64,000 nt of DNA from an uncultured Treponema sp. (lineage in GTDB: Bacteria > Spirochaetota > Spirochaetia > Treponematales > Treponemataceae): the NCBI RefSeq assembly GCF_945873775.1, contig NZ_CAMCEC010000010.1, forward strand, positions 1 through 64,000, written 5' to 3'. This document shows, piece after piece, positions 1 through 8,955 of the stretch. The notes beneath the pieces are model-generated. The model did not search any database and was not told the origin of the DNA. It was given only the letters and a program-made list of their open reading frames with translations. The stretch's first letter is position 1. Each line of letters opens with the position of its first letter. The position numbers and the translations under genes are program-made.

Positions 1-48
1 GTGAAAATATTCCGCTTCGCTTCATATTTTCACGGGCTCACGAGCCCG
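1..48. repeat. two adjacent palindromes at window edge
   Basis: Bases 1-10 (GTGAAAATAT) are repeated inverted at 24-33, around a core TCCGCTTCGCTTC. A second palindrome, CGGGCTC-AC-GAGCCCG, follows at 33-48. Neither has a T-run on the plus strand. The 10-mer TCCGCTTCGC at 11-20 also occurs at 30413-30422, inside the palindromic insertion of the AlbA_2 gene, so a small dispersed repeat family is possible. The left context is cut off by the window. Confidence 0.5.
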
Positions 49-51
49 ATA

Positions 52-86
52 AAAAGAAAAAAAGCAGGCTTATTGCAGCCTGCTTT
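52..86 (-). terminator. rpmE terminator
   Basis: A perfect 10-bp stem, AAAGCAGGCT paired with AGCCTGCTTT around a six-base loop (61-86), is followed on the minus strand by a T-rich run. It lies 20 bases after the rpmE stop codon, as expected for an intrinsic terminator. Confidence 0.9.
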
Positions 87-105
87 AAAATGTAAAAGAA
101 CAAAC

Positions 106-321
106 TTATTTTGTTTCTGTAGCTTTTACACCGTAGCGCTTGTTAAAGCGGTCAATGCGTCCTGCTGTATCAACAAGTTTCTGCTTTCCAGTATAGAATG
201 GATGGCAGGCAGAGCAAATTTCAACATGAATATCTGACACTGTTGAGCGAGTTTCAATCACATTGCCACATACACAAGTGATTTTTGTAAGTTTGTAGTC
301 TGGGTGAATTCCCTTTTTCAT
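106..321 (-). CDS. rpmE: 50S ribosomal protein L31
   Basis: This is a 71-residue protein of the large ribosomal subunit. It starts MKKGIHPDY, the usual L31 N-terminus, and carries the zinc-binding pattern of the C+ form: C16 and C18 in CVC, then C36 and C39 in CSAC. Length and motif order match the family. The gene is monocistronic on the minus strand with its own terminator at 52-86. Its roughly 150-base upstream region includes a hairpin at 366-391. A Shine-Dalgarno (AGGAG) precedes the ATG. The C+ form suggests no separate zinc-free paralogue is needed here, but that cannot be checked in this window. Confidence 0.97.
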   Translation of the reverse strand: MKKGIHPDYKLTKITCVCGNVIETRSTVSDIHVEICSACHPFYTGKQKLVDTAGRIDRFNKRYGVKATETK

Positions 322-365
322 AACAACTCCTGTTCTTGCCCGGCATTAAAGAAAGACCGGTCAGC

Positions 366-391
366 ACTACATACACTTAAAAAAGTAGTGT
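366..391 (-). promoter_or_regulatory. inverted repeat in rpmE leader
   Basis: CACTAC and GTAGTG pair across a 14-base AT-rich loop in the untranslated region upstream of rpmE. A plausible TTGTTG/TGATAC promoter lies just upstream on the minus strand. Ribosomal protein leaders often carry autoregulatory hairpins, so this is a candidate L31 leader. No conserved motif is recognised. Confidence 0.35.
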
Positions 392-490
392 TGTATCATT
401 CCCTTACCGTTATCCAACAAATTAACGCCACAAGATAATTTTATTGTTCAACTAGTATATAAAAACAGCATATTATGGTCAATATTCAAA

Positions 491-519
491 TTGAATTTTC
501 ATAAAAATTTTCCTATAAT
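491..519 (+). promoter_or_regulatory. promoter of HAD gene, leaderless start
   Basis: TTGAAT (491-496), a 17-base spacer and TATAAT (514-519) form a near-consensus sigma-70 promoter. The ATG of the next gene is at 526, seven bases after the -10 box, where transcription should begin. No Shine-Dalgarno fits between them, so the mRNA is predicted to be leaderless. Confidence 0.75.
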
Positions 520-525
520 TCTGAC

Positions 526-1179
526 ATGGAAGAAATAGAAGCATTTGTATTTGACATGGACGGAATCCTTCTTGACACAGAAACTATATGTGAAAAAACT
601 TGGATAAAAGCAGGAAAAGAATTTGGAATTCAAGATAAAAAATCCATGGAACTATTCAAAAAATGCATCGGAACAAACAAAAACGACACATTCAATATTC
701 TAAAATCTTCTCTTGGTGATGATTTTGCGGCTCAAAAATTTATGGAGCAAACTTCAGTTTTTTTCTCGGAAATTGAAAAATCAGAAGGAATTGCGCTTAT
801 GCCTTTTGCAAAACAAACGCTAGAATATTTAAAAGACAAAGGTTACAGACTTGCGCTTGCATCTTCAACAAGAGGCCTGGTCGTAAAAAGACAGCTAGAA
901 AACGCAGGATTGCTTTCATTTTTTGAGTCATTGTCAACAGGAGATCAAGTTTCCCATTCAAAGCCGGATCCAGAAATATACAGACTTGCCTGCAAAAGCT
1001 TAAATCTTCCGCCTGAAAAATGCGCGGCAGTAGAAGACAGCCCAAACGGAATAAAAAGCGCAAAATCAGCAGGACTTTTTACAATCATGGTTCCAGACAG
1101 AATAGAGCCAGATGAAGAGCTTCTAAAAAAAGTAAATTTTCTTTGCTCAAATTTAAGTGAACTTAAACTGAAATTTTAA
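526..1179 (+). CDS. HAD-superfamily phosphatase / phosphoglucomutase-like
   Basis: This is a 217-residue haloacid dehalogenase-like hydrolase of the beta-phosphoglucomutase/phosphatase subgroup. Motif I is FDMDGILLDTE near residue 9 (nucleophile Asp plus acid/base Asp). Motif II is LALASST near 107, motif III is the Lys of HSKPDPEIY near 145, and motif IV is VEDSPNGI near 168. A helical cap lies between motifs I and II, as in HAD subfamily I. The substrate is unknown; sugar phosphates are typical. It is cytoplasmic (no signal) and monocistronic. The start is set by the promoter at 491-519, which would place the mRNA 5' end at or next to the ATG. Confidence 0.85.
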   Translation: MEEIEAFVFDMDGILLDTETICEKTWIKAGKEFGIQDKKSMELFKKCIGTNKNDTFNILKSSLGDDFAAQKFMEQTSVFFSEIEKSEGIALMPFAKQTLEYLKDKGYRLALASSTRGLVVKRQLENAGLLSFFESLSTGDQVSHSKPDPEIYRLACKSLNLPPEKCAAVEDSPNGIKSAKSAGLFTIMVPDRIEPDEELLKKVNFLCSNLSELKLKF

Positions 1180-1252
1180 AATTCCGCGCCTCATAAATTA
1201 AAAAGAGAATTTATTGTAAAAACCATTGCCCAAAAGAACTAAAATGCAACCA

Positions 1253-1279
1253 TTGTAAACTATGTTTTTTTGAGATATA
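1253..1279 (+). promoter_or_regulatory. promoter of RNA methyltransferase, probably leaderless
   Basis: TATAAT at 1274-1279 ends eight bases before the ATG at 1288. TTGTAA at 1253-1258 could be the -35, though the spacer is short (15). There is no ribosome-binding site between the -10 box and the start, so a near-leaderless mRNA is inferred. Confidence 0.55.
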
Positions 1280-1287
1280 ATTTTGGA

Positions 1288-2508
1288 ATGTCAATGGAAG
1301 TAATCGCAGGAAAAATGGTCTTTGGCGGAGATTGCATAGCGGAAAACAGCGAAAAGAAAATTTTTATCCCATATACAATTCCCGGCGAAAAAGTCGAAAT
1401 TGAAATTGAAAAAGACTTTAAAGACTACAGTGTTGCGAAAAATCTAAATATAATAGAAAAATCCAGATACAGAACTGTCCCCTTTTGTCCTTACTACGGA
1501 AAATGCGGAGGATGCAACCTTCAGCACATAGAGCCAGAATTTCAAAGGCAGCTAAGAGTTCAAACTTTAAAAGACGCTTTTTTCCGCGAAGGAATTGAAG
1601 TTCCGCAGATCCAGATTGTCTCAGGTACAGACAAAGGTTACAGAGCAAGGTTTCAGCTGCACGACGGCGGATTAATGGGAAAAAGAAGCAATGAAATTAT
1701 TCCAATTGACCAGTGTCCTTGCGCCACAGAAGAAGTAAATAAATATTTAAAGGAAATTCCATTCACAGAGCGTCCAAAAGGAAGAATTCATATTTTCGGA
1801 AGCAAAAACATAGCTTCAATTCCCGACGGATTCGACAAAATCGTGGTTGCAGAACAATCAGAGAAAAAGCAAATTCCAATAAAAAATAACGGAAAAAAAC
1901 AAAAAAAGGCAAAAGCACGGTACGAAGGAACATTTTCAGAATCAAGAAGCGCCTGCACAGTAAAAATTCTTGACAAAAGCATAACTTTTGATGCTCTGGG
2001 ATTTTTTCAGTCCAACCTTGAAGTGCTAGAAAAGTCAATACCTCTTATAACGGGTGGAATTTCTGGAAAAAACGTGCTTGATATGTATTCCGGGGCTGGC
2101 ACATTTTCTGTTTTTCTTGCAGACAGTTTTGAAAATATTGTTTTGGTAGAACACAATAAAAGCGCAGTTGTTTATGCCGAGCAAAATCTCGCAGAAAAAA
2201 AACACAAAAGTTTTGGCGTAAGCGGAGATGTCTGGGTAAAATATCATGCTGAAACCTGTATAAAGGAATGCGGAAATTTTGATGCAATTGTAATAGACCC
2301 TCCAAGAAGCGGAATGGAAAAATCCGTGCAAAAATGGCTTCAAGATTCTAAAATTCCTCAGATAAGAAGCCTTTCGTGCGATCCTTCAACACACGCGAGG
2401 GATGCAAAAGCTCTTATAAATTCCGGGTACAGATTAGAAAAACTGTTTCTTTTGGATTTTTATCCGCAAACTGGACATATTGAAAGCCTTGGATATTTTG
2501 AAAAATGA
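1288..2508 (+). CDS. class I SAM RNA uracil-5-methyltransferase (TrmA/RumA family)
   Basis: About 406 residues. It methylates uridine at C5 in rRNA or tRNA using S-adenosylmethionine. An N-terminal TRAM-like segment precedes a four-Cys iron-sulphur pattern (CPYYGKCGGC, then a later Cys). The C-terminal methyltransferase domain has the SAM loop LDMYSGAGTFSVF, the DPPRSGM motif and the catalytic Cys in SLSCDPSTHARD. The family includes RlmD, RlmC and TrmA. The Fe-S cluster favours an rRNA (RlmD-like) target, but substrate is not certain. A TTG at 1270 lies upstream in frame; the ATG at 1288 is preferred because the TATAAT box overlaps the region before it. The stop overlaps the next gene by four bases. 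Confidence 0.88.
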   Translation: MSMEVIAGKMVFGGDCIAENSEKKIFIPYTIPGEKVEIEIEKDFKDYSVAKNLNIIEKSRYRTVPFCPYYGKCGGCNLQHIEPEFQRQLRVQTLKDAFFREGIEVPQIQIVSGTDKGYRARFQLHDGGLMGKRSNEIIPIDQCPCATEEVNKYLKEIPFTERPKGRIHIFGSKNIASIPDGFDKIVVAEQSEKKQIPIKNNGKKQKKAKARYEGTFSESRSACTVKILDKSITFDALGFFQSNLEVLEKSIPLITGGISGKNVLDMYSGAGTFSVFLADSFENIVLVEHNKSAVVYAEQNLAEKKHKSFGVSGDVWVKYHAETCIKECGNFDAIVIDPPRSGMEKSVQKWLQDSKIPQIRSLSCDPSTHARDAKALINSGYRLEKLFLLDFYPQTGHIESLGYFEK

Positions 2509-4238
2509 GAAAACTGTCTAAAAGAATATACATCATAATATTTTTTATAGCAAAAATAATGTTCTTATCTGCGCAAAATTCTTTTACATCGCAGGAAATT
2601 GATTTAACAACTGAAAATCCTTCTTTTGTGTCTGTGCTTGGCGGAAACATATTGTGCCAACCTATAAAAACAAGCTACGGTTACATTGCCGCAGGAGACG
2701 GAAAACAGATTTTGGGCTTTTCAAAACTTGGAAAATTATTATGGCAAAGAGCAGCTCCTGGAAGACTAAAGCCATTTGTTACAGAAGGTCCGGCGGATTT
2801 AATTTACGGAGCAACAACAGATTCCACTCTTTTTATGATGAATTCTTCAGGACTTGTCTTGTGGACACAAAAATCGGATTTCAGCATAGAAGAAGCACCC
2901 TTGTGCGGAAAAGACGGAAGAATTTTTATCCGCGGAATAAACGGAATTTCTTGCTACGGATTAAAAGGCGTAAAAAGGTGGCAGATTGAAACCGAAGAGC
3001 AAAATATTTCAATTCCGCTTGTAGCGCTAAATGACGGCACAATTTTAGCATTTCTTTCAAGAACTCACGATGGAAAATCAATTGCAAAAAGGATTTCCCC
3101 ATTCGGAATAGAAAAAGAAGAAATTATTTTTGCAGGCCAAGTTTTGCAGGCAGTTTCATGCAAAGAAGGCGTTGCGCTCGCATTTTCAGACGGAAGCATA
3201 GGACTTTGCTCTGTAAACGAAAATGGAGCTTTCTCAAAATGGACTTTTCTAAAAAAAGATTCTGGTTCGGCAAAACTTTCAGAAATTTCAGGAAAAATAG
3301 CGGCAATATACAGAGACTCAGTTTACTATTTAAATGAAAAAAATGGCGGAAAAATTTCAGAATTTAAAAATGAAGTGCAAAATTTTTTCTATTATGAGCA
3401 CACGTCTCAAGGCCTTGTAATTTGCGGCGCGCGTAACGGAGCTTGCTACAAGGAAGATGGAACAATTTCATGGAAAGCAAAATTCAGTCCGCAGAAAAAA
3501 TGGAATTTCGTTTTTGCTTCAGATTCCGGCTACCTTGTTTTCTGCATGAGCAACTGGGCTTTAGAAGCATTTCAAACCAGGCTGAATTTTTCAAAATCGC
3601 AAGATTCATTTATAGAAAAAAAAGTTTCACCATACAGCTATAAGTATTCCGGAATAAAGTCAAATGATTTTTCAGGGCGCGCAATAAATGAAAATCTTGC
3701 ATTTCAAATGAAAGAAAAATTTTCACAAGGAAATTTCGGGACGGAAGAAGAAAACTGGAATTCCTTAATTCAAAGCGAACTTGATTCTCTTTACGAAGAC
3801 TGGACAAAAACAGAAAATCTTTTTTACAACGAAAAGCCTTATTTCAAGCGAAACATTGATTACTGCCAAGAACTCATAGAACTGGAAAGCGAAAGCGGAA
3901 TTTACTTTGGAAAAATTTCTTCACTTCTAAAGAAAACAAGCGACCCTTCACTATTGCTTTGCCTTGTAAGAGCCGCCGGAAAAAGTTCTTTCGATCCGCA
4001 AGGAGAACTTCTTTCTTCTATTGAAATTATTTTAAAAACAAAAACAAGCAAAAACGACAAGAAGCTTTTGCAGGAAATCGCTGACTCAACATACGAAATC
4101 TGCCGTTTTATGGGACGGCCTTCATTTTTCAGAAAAGGCCAGGAAATTTTAAAATATATGCTTTATCCGCAGTATGACAAAGAAACAAAAGATTACGCTC
4201 TAAAAACTCTCGATAAAATTATTGAAGCCCAGCTTTAA
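2505..4238 (+). CDS. secreted PQQ-like beta-propeller protein
   Basis: 577 residues with an N-terminal signal sequence (hydrophobic stretch near residues 9-22, then SAQN), so export to the periplasm or outer surface is expected. The first 350 residues carry repeated blade-like units (for example GKQILGFSKLGKLLWQR and GLVLWTQKS) typical of PQQ/quinoprotein-like propellers. The last 200 residues are mostly helical with no recognised domain. The ATG overlaps the TGA of the methyltransferase gene, so the two are probably translationally coupled. Function is unknown. A similar secreted propeller protein lies at 22961-24913. Confidence 0.7.
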   Translation: MRKLSKRIYIIIFFIAKIMFLSAQNSFTSQEIDLTTENPSFVSVLGGNILCQPIKTSYGYIAAGDGKQILGFSKLGKLLWQRAAPGRLKPFVTEGPADLIYGATTDSTLFMMNSSGLVLWTQKSDFSIEEAPLCGKDGRIFIRGINGISCYGLKGVKRWQIETEEQNISIPLVALNDGTILAFLSRTHDGKSIAKRISPFGIEKEEIIFAGQVLQAVSCKEGVALAFSDGSIGLCSVNENGAFSKWTFLKKDSGSAKLSEISGKIAAIYRDSVYYLNEKNGGKISEFKNEVQNFFYYEHTSQGLVICGARNGACYKEDGTISWKAKFSPQKKWNFVFASDSGYLVFCMSNWALEAFQTRLNFSKSQDSFIEKKVSPYSYKYSGIKSNDFSGRAINENLAFQMKEKFSQGNFGTEEENWNSLIQSELDSLYEDWTKTENLFYNEKPYFKRNIDYCQELIELESESGIYFGKISSLLKKTSDPSLLLCLVRAAGKSSFDPQGELLSSIEIILKTKTSKNDKKLLQEIADSTYEICRFMGRPSFFRKGQEILKYMLYPQYDKETKDYALKTLDKIIEAQL

Positions 4239-4303
4239 CTTTAAATGTATTTTCGTAGAATTTTTTAAGAAACCATGATAAAATATTTTAGTCTGGAGGA
4301 AAT

Positions 4304-6004
4304 ATGAACAGAAAGTTTTTAGCCTCGCTGATTTTTGCGGCAGGCTCAGTATTTTTCGTTTCGGCGCAAAATGTAAACGAAAGGGAACTTAGAAGCGCAG
4401 GAGACGCAAGCACAATTGTCTTTGAAAACTACGAAGGTCCTCATTCTGTAATTGAAACAGCAGCCGCTATAAATTCAATTGGAGCAGGACTTGGAAATCA
4501 GCTTAAAAACGCAGGAACTCAATCAAGCGGAACATTCGGCGCAAATGGAAAATATACAGTTATTCATGCAGTTGATCCTTCCGAACAAGGAAAACTTGAC
4601 GCAGATATTATCCTTATAAATCCGAATGCAACAGTTGACCACATCAGAAACTTGCGAAGAATCATTGCATCTTATTTGAGCGCGGCTTACGGATATTCGC
4701 AGCAGGACGCTTCAACGGTCGCAACATTTGTTACTGTATACAATGCAGTTTATAGAAATCAGCTCGACACATTCAAATCAAAATACAAAAACATTGTAAT
4801 CAACAATCTCACAGCGCAAAAATGCGGACTTTCAATAAAATGGAACGAATGGCCAGGAAATTCGCAGATTGTAATTCCGCTTGGAGAATATGCAGAAGGC
4901 GGACTTTCTTCTGTAGACACTTCTGTTATCAGCGACAAAAAAGTCGTAGAATCCATGAAGGAAGACGATGACAAAGGCGTTGACGAGCGCAAAAATATGG
5001 TTGATATAAAAGAGCGCGAAGCTGAAAACGCAGAAACCAAAGCTCAGGAAGCTGCAAAAGAAGCGGCTCAAGACAAGCAGGCTTTAGACGAGCAGAAAAA
5101 AAATCAGGCTCAAGCTGAAAAAACAGCGCAGGCAAAACAAAACGAAGCAGACAAAGCAAAAAAAGATGCTGAAAACGCCCAGAAAGAAGCAGCCGCAGAT
5201 CCGCAGAACAAAGCAAAGCAGGATGAAGCAAAACAAGCTGAGCAAAAAGCTGAAAACGCTCAAAAAGAAGCTGACCAGGCAAAATCAAATGCTGAACAGG
5301 AACAGCAGAAAACTCAGCAGCAACAGCAGAAAGCCGATGAATCTGCAAAAAAAGCTGAAGAGCAGCAGCAGAAAGCCGACAAAAAACTTGATGAAGCTCA
5401 AAACGAAAGAATGGAAATTGCAAAAGATCAGCAGGAAATTCTTGAATCAGAACTTAAACAGCTTGAAGACGGCACTGTAATTGGTTTGAAAGTTGTAAAA
5501 GAAGCGGATTACTTAAGCACACTTGTAAAAGTAAACTCAAAAACTGGAAAAGTCGTAAAAGAATCGCCGGTAAAAGTTATCCGCGGAAGAACAATAATCG
5601 CAGTTCAGGATGCAGTTGTCGGAGTTGCGACAGGGGCCTCATTCCCGAAAACTTCCGGAGACTCAACATTCTACATGGCTATTTGCGGTGAAAATTCAGG
5701 AAAAGGCGCTATAAAACTTTGCCTGATTGACGCATTCAAAATGGAGATTCAAAAGGAATCAGAAGAAAATGTTTCTGAGCATTCAGTTCTTGTAAACAAC
5801 GGAAGCAATTTTTACTGTGTAATTCAGGATAAATCTGGCTGGGTTCTTGGCCGCTATGACAAATCCCTCAACTTGATTCAGAAAAGCGCGGTAAACATTT
5901 CAGAAAGCACTCCGATTACAATTACAGGAAAAGGAATTGTTGTTACAAATTCAAATAATATTCCTGTGCTTCTTTCAGTTTCTGATTTGTCAGTTATAGA
6001 ATAG
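4304..6004 (+). CDS. P83/100-family secreted protein
   Basis: 566 residues with a signal peptide (MNRKFLASLIFAAGSVFFVSAQ) and a strong Shine-Dalgarno GGAGGA at 4295-4300. Residues about 25-200 form the conserved N-terminal region (RELRSAGDASTIVFENYEGP) seen in treponemal and Borrelia P83/100 antigens. Residues about 230-385 are a long Ala/Gln/Lys/Glu coiled coil built from degenerate AEKAQ-type heptads. The C-terminal 180 residues look like beta-rich repeats. The protein is probably periplasmic or envelope-attached. Its role is not established. The coiled coil dominates similarity searches, so the N-terminal block is the better family evidence. Confidence 0.82.
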   Translation: MNRKFLASLIFAAGSVFFVSAQNVNERELRSAGDASTIVFENYEGPHSVIETAAAINSIGAGLGNQLKNAGTQSSGTFGANGKYTVIHAVDPSEQGKLDADIILINPNATVDHIRNLRRIIASYLSAAYGYSQQDASTVATFVTVYNAVYRNQLDTFKSKYKNIVINNLTAQKCGLSIKWNEWPGNSQIVIPLGEYAEGGLSSVDTSVISDKKVVESMKEDDDKGVDERKNMVDIKEREAENAETKAQEAAKEAAQDKQALDEQKKNQAQAEKTAQAKQNEADKAKKDAENAQKEAAADPQNKAKQDEAKQAEQKAENAQKEADQAKSNAEQEQQKTQQQQQKADESAKKAEEQQQKADKKLDEAQNERMEIAKDQQEILESELKQLEDGTVIGLKVVKEADYLSTLVKVNSKTGKVVKESPVKVIRGRTIIAVQDAVVGVATGASFPKTSGDSTFYMAICGENSGKGAIKLCLIDAFKMEIQKESEENVSEHSVLVNNGSNFYCVIQDKSGWVLGRYDKSLNLIQKSAVNISESTPITITGKGIVVTNSNNIPVLLSVSDLSVIE

Positions 6005-6014
6005 TAAAATTCAT

Positions 6015-6052
6015 AAAAAAGGCTGGCCAGAAAATTTGCATTTTTTGGTCAG
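6015..6052 (-). terminator. glgA terminator
   Basis: CTGGCCA (6023-6029) pairs with TGGTCAG (6046-6052) with one G-U pair, and an inner AAAAT/ATTTT stem extends it. On the minus strand the hairpin is followed by CCTTTTTT. It lies between the convergent P83/100 and glgA genes and serves glgA best. Confidence 0.7.
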
Positions 6053-6070
6053 ACATCTATTCAAAAAAAA

Positions 6071-7648
6071 TCAGCTAGCAAGAAGTTTTTTATAAAGCTC
6101 TTCATAAATCAGCGCAACTTTGTTCCAAGAATATTTTTCATGAATATATCTTGAAGCGTAAGAAATCATGCCCTTAAAAATATCGCGCCCAGCATAACGC
6201 ATTATATTCACCAAGGACGCAAGTTCAGTTTGCAAGGATTCAGAAGTATTGGGAAAATAAAGCCAGCCAGTTTCATCATCCACAATTTTACAAAGTCCGC
6301 CAGTAGCATGGGCAACAGGCAAAGTTCCAAACGTCTGCGCAATGAAATCTTCAAGTCCGCACGGCTCAAAATAACTTGGATGCAATGAAAAATCAACAGC
6401 GGCAACTGCAAGCCGGGCAATGGATTTGTTGTATCCTTTTATATAGACACATTTTCCGCGCCATTTTTCAGTAAAACGAATCAAAGAATTTTCAAGCTCA
6501 ACAGAACCTTGTCCTGCAAAAATAAATCTTACAGGTAAATCCGAACTGAACATTTTTTCGGCGGAATCAAGCATAACTTCAATTCCCTTTTGATGAACAA
6601 CCCTCCCGTGATATGCAATGTAAGTAAAATCAGATTTTTTTTCAGCGGAATCAATAAAGCCAAACTGCAAAGTTCCATCCGCAAAATTTTTGGAATCAAG
6701 GCTTTTCTTTGAAGCGAATTTTTCCAAAAAGAAATCTCGACATTTATATTTTCCTTCCAAGTCATTTTTTAAAGGATCAAACTCAAAAGGCAGAAGCGAC
6801 TTTTTTTTATCAGAAGGCTCATACTTTGAAAAATCAATTCCGTTTGTAATTCCAATCAGCTCAATTTCTTTTTTCTTAAATCCTTCTGAAAGCCCAGCTG
6901 TATCAGTTTTGCCAGAAATAATTTCATCCGCATACTCTGGAGAAACCGTAGTAAGGCAGGCATTTTCCGAAGCCAAAAGAAAAGGCTCTATGCACGAACC
7001 ATTTTTTCCTTTTTCAAGAATTTTTTGGGGAAGTCCTGAAAAACGCTCGGCTTCTTCAATATTTTTAAATTCATGATGATACCCAGGACCGGCATTATGA
7101 ATTGTCACAACAAATTTTGTTTTTGAAAAAAAATCGCTTACATTAGGCATAAAACGCGCAAAAACTGGAATCATTGCTGCAGGAGCATCTTGGCAATGCA
7201 CAATGTTTGGAATTTCATCATTAAGGCAATTTTTTGAATAGTACACAACAGACTTTTGAAAAAGCATATTCAGAAAACCTTTATCAACATGACCTTCTCC
7301 CTGCCGATGTTCAGGATTTTGCTTTTGCTCATCAAAAGTGTAAGTGTAAACAGCTTTTTTTTCAGAGAAAGAATTGTGCCGGATAAAAATTATTTCAACG
7401 CCATTGAAAATTCCGCGCGAGAAAAAAACTTCAGTAGAAATTCCGTTTATGTCAAAAGAAACAGAATCCCGCCAAGTTTCAGAAAAATTTTCAACACGGG
7501 ACAAATCGGTGCAGCCATAAAGCGGAATAAAAACACAAATTTTGTGTCCTAAATGCAAAAGGCTTTCAGCCAAAGAACAGGCAACATTTTTTACACCGCC
7601 CGCCTCCGCAATTCCTGCATATTCTCTTGAAACAAGCCAAATGTTCAA
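6071..7648 (-). CDS. glgA: glycogen/starch synthase-like glycosyltransferase (GT5)
   Basis: 525 residues. GlgA transfers glucose from ADP-glucose to a growing alpha-1,4-glucan. The N-terminal Rossmann domain begins MNIWLVSREYAGIAEAGGV. The C-terminal domain has YHGRVVHQKG, FIFAGQGS and the acceptor/nucleotide loop SYFEPCGLEDFIAQ with the catalytic Glu, then ATGGL. The usual KxGGL loop reads EAGGV here, so the Lys that contacts the nucleotide-sugar phosphate is Glu. A longer reading frame extends to 7705 inside aroH. The TTG at 7648 is preferred because AAAGGAA precedes it at good spacing and the protein then begins as the family does. It follows aroH by one base. Confidence 0.82.
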   Translation of the reverse strand: MNIWLVSREYAGIAEAGGVKNVACSLAESLLHLGHKICVFIPLYGCTDLSRVENFSETWRDSVSFDINGISTEVFFSRGIFNGVEIIFIRHNSFSEKKAVYTYTFDEQKQNPEHRQGEGHVDKGFLNMLFQKSVVYYSKNCLNDEIPNIVHCQDAPAAMIPVFARFMPNVSDFFSKTKFVVTIHNAGPGYHHEFKNIEEAERFSGLPQKILEKGKNGSCIEPFLLASENACLTTVSPEYADEIISGKTDTAGLSEGFKKKEIELIGITNGIDFSKYEPSDKKKSLLPFEFDPLKNDLEGKYKCRDFFLEKFASKKSLDSKNFADGTLQFGFIDSAEKKSDFTYIAYHGRVVHQKGIEVMLDSAEKMFSSDLPVRFIFAGQGSVELENSLIRFTEKWRGKCVYIKGYNKSIARLAVAAVDFSLHPSYFEPCGLEDFIAQTFGTLPVAHATGGLCKIVDDETGWLYFPNTSESLQTELASLVNIMRYAGRDIFKGMISYASRYIHEKYSWNKVALIYEELYKKLLAS

Positions 7649-7649
7649 T

Positions 7650-8030
7650 TTATTTTCCTTTTGAAAAATCAGGCCGAAGTTTTTCTGCGCCATTAATGTA
7701 AACATGAACAGGCTTTTTTTCAGCAGGAAGATAAGCTGTAACTAGAACTCTTACAACTTGAGGCAACATTCCATCTATAGAAGCTTCCTGAGAAACAAAA
7801 AGCGCAAGCAAAGATGTGTCAATTCCAACCTCGCTTTTTCTAAGAGCAGCGGCGGCATTCATGCAGTGCAAATCCTGCGTCATTGTAAAATGAACAGAAA
7901 TAATATCATCAGGCTGCAAATTATTTTCTTTAAAAATCAAGCGGCACATTTCACCGACATTTTCTTTTATTGACTCCGGAGTATTTTCTGCGCAGACAGC
8001 TCCGCGAATTCCAAAAATTCTTTTTTCCAT
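7650..8030 (-). CDS. aroH: chorismate mutase, AroH type
   Basis: 126 residues. It converts chorismate to prephenate for Phe/Tyr synthesis. The sequence follows the Bacillus AroH fold: FGIRGAVCAENTPESI at the N-terminus, the catalytic Arg in that segment, TMTQDLHCMNAAAALR mid-protein, and VHVYINGAEKLRPD near the end, where the second Arg and Tyr lie. Length is normal for the trimeric class. The ATG at 8030 is chosen over an upstream TTG at 8042 because GAGGAT sits four bases before it. It lies between a membrane protein gene (19 bases upstream) and glgA (1 base downstream), so it is cotranscribed with both. The functional link with glgA is unclear. Confidence 0.9.
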   Translation of the reverse strand: MEKRIFGIRGAVCAENTPESIKENVGEMCRLIFKENNLQPDDIISVHFTMTQDLHCMNAAAALRKSEVGIDTSLLALFVSQEASIDGMLPQVVRVLVTAYLPAEKKPVHVYINGAEKLRPDFSKGK

Positions 8031-8049
8031 TTTTATCCTCAAATTTTTT

Positions 8050-8880
8050 TTAGCGCATTGATTTTACAGCATTTATAATCTGGGCAGCATCTCCAGTTTT
8101 AAACATTTCCTCAAGTTGCGGAAATTTCTGAAGCATCGCTCCAAGTTTTTCAAGCTGCGCCAAAGTTCTGTCCTGCTCAACAAAAAATTCCGCCTGCGAT
8201 TCAGCCTTTTTCGCCATTTTAGAATTCAAAAGATCAAGATAAGACGCATAGTTCGCCTTCGCAAGATTGTAAAGCTCAACATCTGGAATTTTTGAATCAA
8301 GAAGCTCGACTGAAGAAATTAAAATTCCATCAAACTCAGAAGCCTTTTTTTCAATTACCTCTTGAATTTCTTTTTGGCTTAATGCGGAAGGTTTTACCAT
8401 GGAAGAAGATGAAACAAGATATTCCGCAACAAGTGAAGCCGCAAGTTTTGCCTTCGCATCGTAAAATCCTTTTAAATCTTCATTTGAAGTTATTTTATTT
8501 TCAGAAACCAGCTTGTAAATTCCTTCAGGAGAAAGGCTCATCGAAACTGAAATTTCAACATTGTATGAAAAGTCAACTTTTTTATCAGAAAAACGTGAAC
8601 TATAAAATGCCGCGCTCGGAAGTTCTCCAGAAACAGACTGATTTGTTTTGTAAACTGCAAGGTCAAAAATTTCCAGCGAAACATTTGTTGGAAGAAGCCG
8701 CTCCCATCTCCAAGTGAAAACTCCGGGAACGACAGCAGAATGATACAATCCGCCTGTTTTTGATTTCATTATAGCGCAAGTTCCAGGGCGCACATAAAAT
8801 TGAATCCATCCAATAAAAAAAACTACCGCTGAAAAAATCAACAAAACTATAAAATTAGCAAAAAACTTCTTTACTTTCAT
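8050..8880 (-). CDS. membrane-anchored SPFH/prohibitin-like protein
   Basis: 276 residues with one N-terminal transmembrane helix (about residues 9-30) and the rest outside the membrane. The segment after the helix (YVRPGTCAIMKSKTGG, then VPGVFTWRWERLLP) looks like the start of a band-7/SPFH domain, and a long helical, Ala/Lys/Glu-rich region follows (about 140-276). Such proteins form membrane scaffolds; no enzyme motif is visible. It is the first gene of a three-gene minus-strand operon with aroH and glgA. A purine-rich GTGGGG precedes the ATG. Family assignment is moderate. Confidence 0.55.
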   Translation of the reverse strand: MKVKKFFANFIVLLIFSAVVFFIGWIQFYVRPGTCAIMKSKTGGLYHSAVVPGVFTWRWERLLPTNVSLEIFDLAVYKTNQSVSGELPSAAFYSSRFSDKKVDFSYNVEISVSMSLSPEGIYKLVSENKITSNEDLKGFYDAKAKLAASLVAEYLVSSSSMVKPSALSQKEIQEVIEKKASEFDGILISSVELLDSKIPDVELYNLAKANYASYLDLLNSKMAKKAESQAEFFVEQDRTLAQLEKLGAMLQKFPQLEEMFKTGDAAQIINAVKSMR

Positions 8881-8955
8881 TTTGCCCCACTCGATAAATT
8901 ATGCTTTTTCTATTATACTGCTTTATATAAATATTTTAAAGCAAATTCACAGAAA

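Noticed and set aside
4929-5423. Long minus-strand frame opposite the coiled coil of the P83/100 gene
   Set aside because: It is the antisense shadow of Ala/Gln/Lys-rich repeats, has no ribosome-binding site and gives a low-complexity Leu/Phe-rich product.
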